Assembly (NCBI GenBank): GCA_021292105.1
Contig: CM037862.1
Span: forward strand, 34,128,245 to 34,192,244
From: Anadara kagoshimensis
Taxonomy: Eukaryota; Mollusca; Bivalvia; Arcoida; Arcidae
DNA length: 64,000 nt
Reading direction: 5' to 3'
The translations under genes were made by a program, and so were the position numbers. Below the pieces are notes generated by a model. It was not told the DNA's origin and ran no database searches. It saw nothing but the letters and a program-made list of their open reading frames with translations. Positions 62,401-64,000 of this stretch are shown here, piece after piece (within the stretch, counting starts at the first letter, position 1; each line of letters begins with the position of its first letter).

Positions 62401-64000
62401 CGGTGGAATACAGTGAAGAGTATTTACATTACGATGGAAGTGCGGAGGTGACTACGTCATCGTCGTCTGATAAAGATGGAAGGCATTCGCAGTTCCAGGA
62501 GTTTGCTAAATATCGGCAGTATCAGAAGCAACAACAGTTATCAAAGACCGGGCACAGTAATTCCTCCATCGAAAGTTCAGCATCTGATAAAATTAACGTG
62601 ATATTAAACGACAAAGGTATTTCTGCCTTATCTACTAGTAACTCACAAAATTTTCTTAATAGAACCAGTGCTAGTGACGTCCAGCATTATTACACCATGA
62701 CATCTTTGTCAGTTCCTAGTATACAGGCATGTAATTAAAAGTCCATTTCCCACGTTTTAAAATAATGTTGCTAAGTTCCATAATAAAGAATTATCAAAAA
62801 GTTTGTCAAAAAAGTAATTTCCATAAACTAAATATGTTTATTTTTAAGTAGCTTTTCAGATTTTGTTCCAAGACAGCACAGCAACCCTTTTCCAACGTGG
62901 GTGTAATGGTTGTATCGTTGGATGACCTTTTACTTTGGATTTACGACGCTGGGTTTTTAATTCATAACGTTGGTACGATGTCGATGTTGGACAAACGTAA
63001 ATTCCAATGTAGGATATAATTTTCAACATTAGTTTAACGTTGCACAATTGTCAAAAGCTGTTATTAACTGATACTGTATACTGCGTCGACAAATGAAATT
63101 TCAATTTTCTTTTTAAACTAAGTTTGCATGAATATTTATTTATATTTTGTATTTATACAATCATGTATTATTAAAGAAATACATGGAAATGCATTATCCT
63201 TGGAAATCAATTTAACCTTTTATATAATACGCTTAGATGAATGGAGAGCCTGGAATGAGATGAGGGTTGAGATGAAAGTTGAGAAGAAAGCTGTTGTGGC
63301 AGAAATAGAACCCGAAAACCCCACATCGTATTTCAATAATAAACCGGTGGCTCCACCTCTGATTTCAAGTGATATTGTTGAAAGCCCTTATGTTGCTGCC
63401 AAGGGTGTACCGCCACAACTTCCATCAGTCGATGATAAAGTGAAAACGAAACCACCACCGGTCCCAATTGAAAGGTAACACGCATATATTTTATTGGTAT
63501 TTCAAAGCATTGAGAGCGCAAATTCAAATGCAAATTCAGAATTTTCAGAACAGAAAACAATGAAAGTATTCTGAAACCGTTACTTATATAGAAATAAATT
63601 AATAACTTTTCGGTAATTGATAATATGATATTCATAGAACACTACCTATTTTTCAAATGTTATAATTATATAAGCGAACAGTGGTATATAAGTTGACTAT
63701 ATTTTACTTAAGTTTAGTACGTTTAGCCAGGCCATTTTGCAATAATAGCAAGTTAGTCGGGTTTTTGTTTTTGAATTATGATAGACAGTTTTTAGAATAC
63801 ACAAATGTATTCATTTTGCAGATCTTCTAAAAACCTGAGGATTGAAAACGAAACTCCTAACAAAATTGAAGCCAAGTTATCAAATGAAAGTTCGAATAGA
63901 AAAGTGAAATTCTCAAGAAAACTCGATGTTACCACTGCAAATGACCATGGTCTATTCACCAACAAAATAGATGTCAATAGTCAGAAATCGGCCGGAAACA
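54150..64000 (+). CDS. Long serine-rich, mostly disordered protein of unknown family, 5' part
   Basis: Not recognised. Ten exons fit together in one frame: 54150-54251, 54839-54961, 55596-55751, 56665-56934, 57454-57886, 58528-59161, 61251-61321, 62152-62616, 63237-63474, 63822 to the window edge; about 890 codons so far. The start ATG at 54150 is chosen because the earlier ATG at 54134 meets a stop in its own frame. Composition: Ser/Pro-rich stretch (about 150-200, with SSPIRRF and SSPVKQF), Gln/Lys-rich stretch (about 280-330), Lys/Glu-rich stretch (about 362-420), three short similar motifs RYHSDF, KYQSDS and KCHSDM (about 442-495), a strongly basic run KRYNRWKNRKRRKAKR (613-628) followed by an acidic Ser run SSSEEE, and a Pro-rich part near 720. 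A CCDKC motif lies near 232. The basic run followed by SSSEEE suggests a nuclear, CK2-phosphorylated protein, which is inference. No catalytic domain seen. Confidence 0.72.
55763..55834 (+). repeat. (ATG)n microsatellite
   Basis: Mostly perfect GAT/ATG triplets just after the donor of the third exon of the unknown gene. On the minus strand it gives a false poly-His frame. Confidence 0.97.
56300..56362. repeat. Short inverted repeat element
   Basis: Arms TGTCATATACCATTTTTTT and AAAAAAATGGTATATGACA around an AT-rich loop, flanked by CCAG on one side and ACCAG on the other. In an intron of the unknown gene. Confidence 0.7.
57005..57390 (-). repeat. Old relative of the tandem-core element, right-end part
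   Basis: Read on the minus strand it matches the right part of the elements at 11982 and 31610 in order: 'aacctagttttagtcac', 'atgaattgcaccgaattcaa', 'aaatttcattgaagtctg', 'aggtcgaaaataggtt', ends 'tgacatttgcccaggtgagc'. It lacks the tandem core and is much more diverged. In an intron of the unknown gene. Confidence 0.65.
59415..59457 (+). repeat. (CT)n microsatellite
   Basis: Perfect CT run in an intron of the unknown gene. Confidence 0.97.
59905..60225 (+). repeat. Composite SINE-like copy with an accidental open frame
   Basis: The first half (to about 60020) is shared with 24060-24190. The second half has 'cagccggggctcgaaatcct', 'cctcatgtgagaaagtttgt' and 'gttcctccggacaatccgcc', a bivalve SINE body as I recognise it. 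The 133-codon frame from 59821 crosses both and is not protein-like. Confidence 0.6.
60865..61085. repeat. Degenerate repeat of ~60 bp with TTCGTATATACGAA palindromes
   Basis: Three to four copies of a block with GAATTAAGTATTTCGTAT followed by ACGAATTAGTAATTTGAAAT. Most units hold a TTCGTAT/ATACGAA inverted pair. In an intron of the unknown gene. Confidence 0.7.

Noticed and set aside
62617-62738. Extension of the 62152 exon to its stop
   Set aside because: A GTATTT donor at 62617 joins in frame to the 63237 exon (D-E-W-R); the extension would end the protein, and could only be a minor isoform.

Overview
The window looks like nuclear DNA of a mollusc, most likely a bivalve. It is AT-rich. 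Its genes are split into many short exons with GT-AG introns. It is crowded with short tRNA-derived SINE-like copies, small inverted-repeat elements, simple repeats, and a tandem-core element whose ends (GGCCCATGGGCC near the left end, a TGACC/GGTCA hairpin near the right end) look like a type I recognise from bivalve genomes. The predicted proteins (a PEST-type tyrosine phosphatase, CDK20, a two-FAS1 secreted protein, a secreted chitin-binding/EGF protein) are animal proteins. Species cannot be given from the sequence alone. Layout, left to right. (1) 1-15791, minus strand: the 5' seven coding exons of a PTPN12/18/22-like phosphatase. Its 3' part lies beyond the left edge. The first ~2.35 kb is a minisatellite of ~45 copies of a 53-bp unit made from the 3' end of the phosphatase catalytic exon plus its own 5' splice site. 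(2) 15792-19591: intergenic, with repeats. (3) 19592-28032, minus: a complete six-exon gene for a secreted protein of 304 residues with two fasciclin (FAS1) domains. (4) 28749-34030, minus: a four-exon gene for a small single-pass membrane protein of unknown family, with two competing C-terminal frames at an A8 tract. (5) 34031-37976: intergenic, with a ~130-bp palindrome and a degenerate ~165-bp tandem repeat. (6) 37977-43064, plus: a complete six-exon gene for a secreted CBM14-EGF-EGF-EGF-CBM14 protein of 367 residues. (7) 43065-45576: intergenic, little seen. (8) 45577-51396, minus: nine-exon CDK20, complete except for one missing base in the APE-motif exon. (9) 51397-54149: head-to-head intergenic region with CGCCAT and TCACGTGA motifs. 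(10) 54150-64000, plus: first ten exons of a long, serine-rich, apparently disordered protein that I do not recognise, running off the right edge. The genes do not form an obvious pathway. The FAS1 protein, the membrane protein and the chitin-binding/EGF protein are neighbours and all carry signal peptides, but nothing in the sequence ties them to one process. All exon models come from reading splice signals, frame continuity and family conservation by eye; none has transcript support here.
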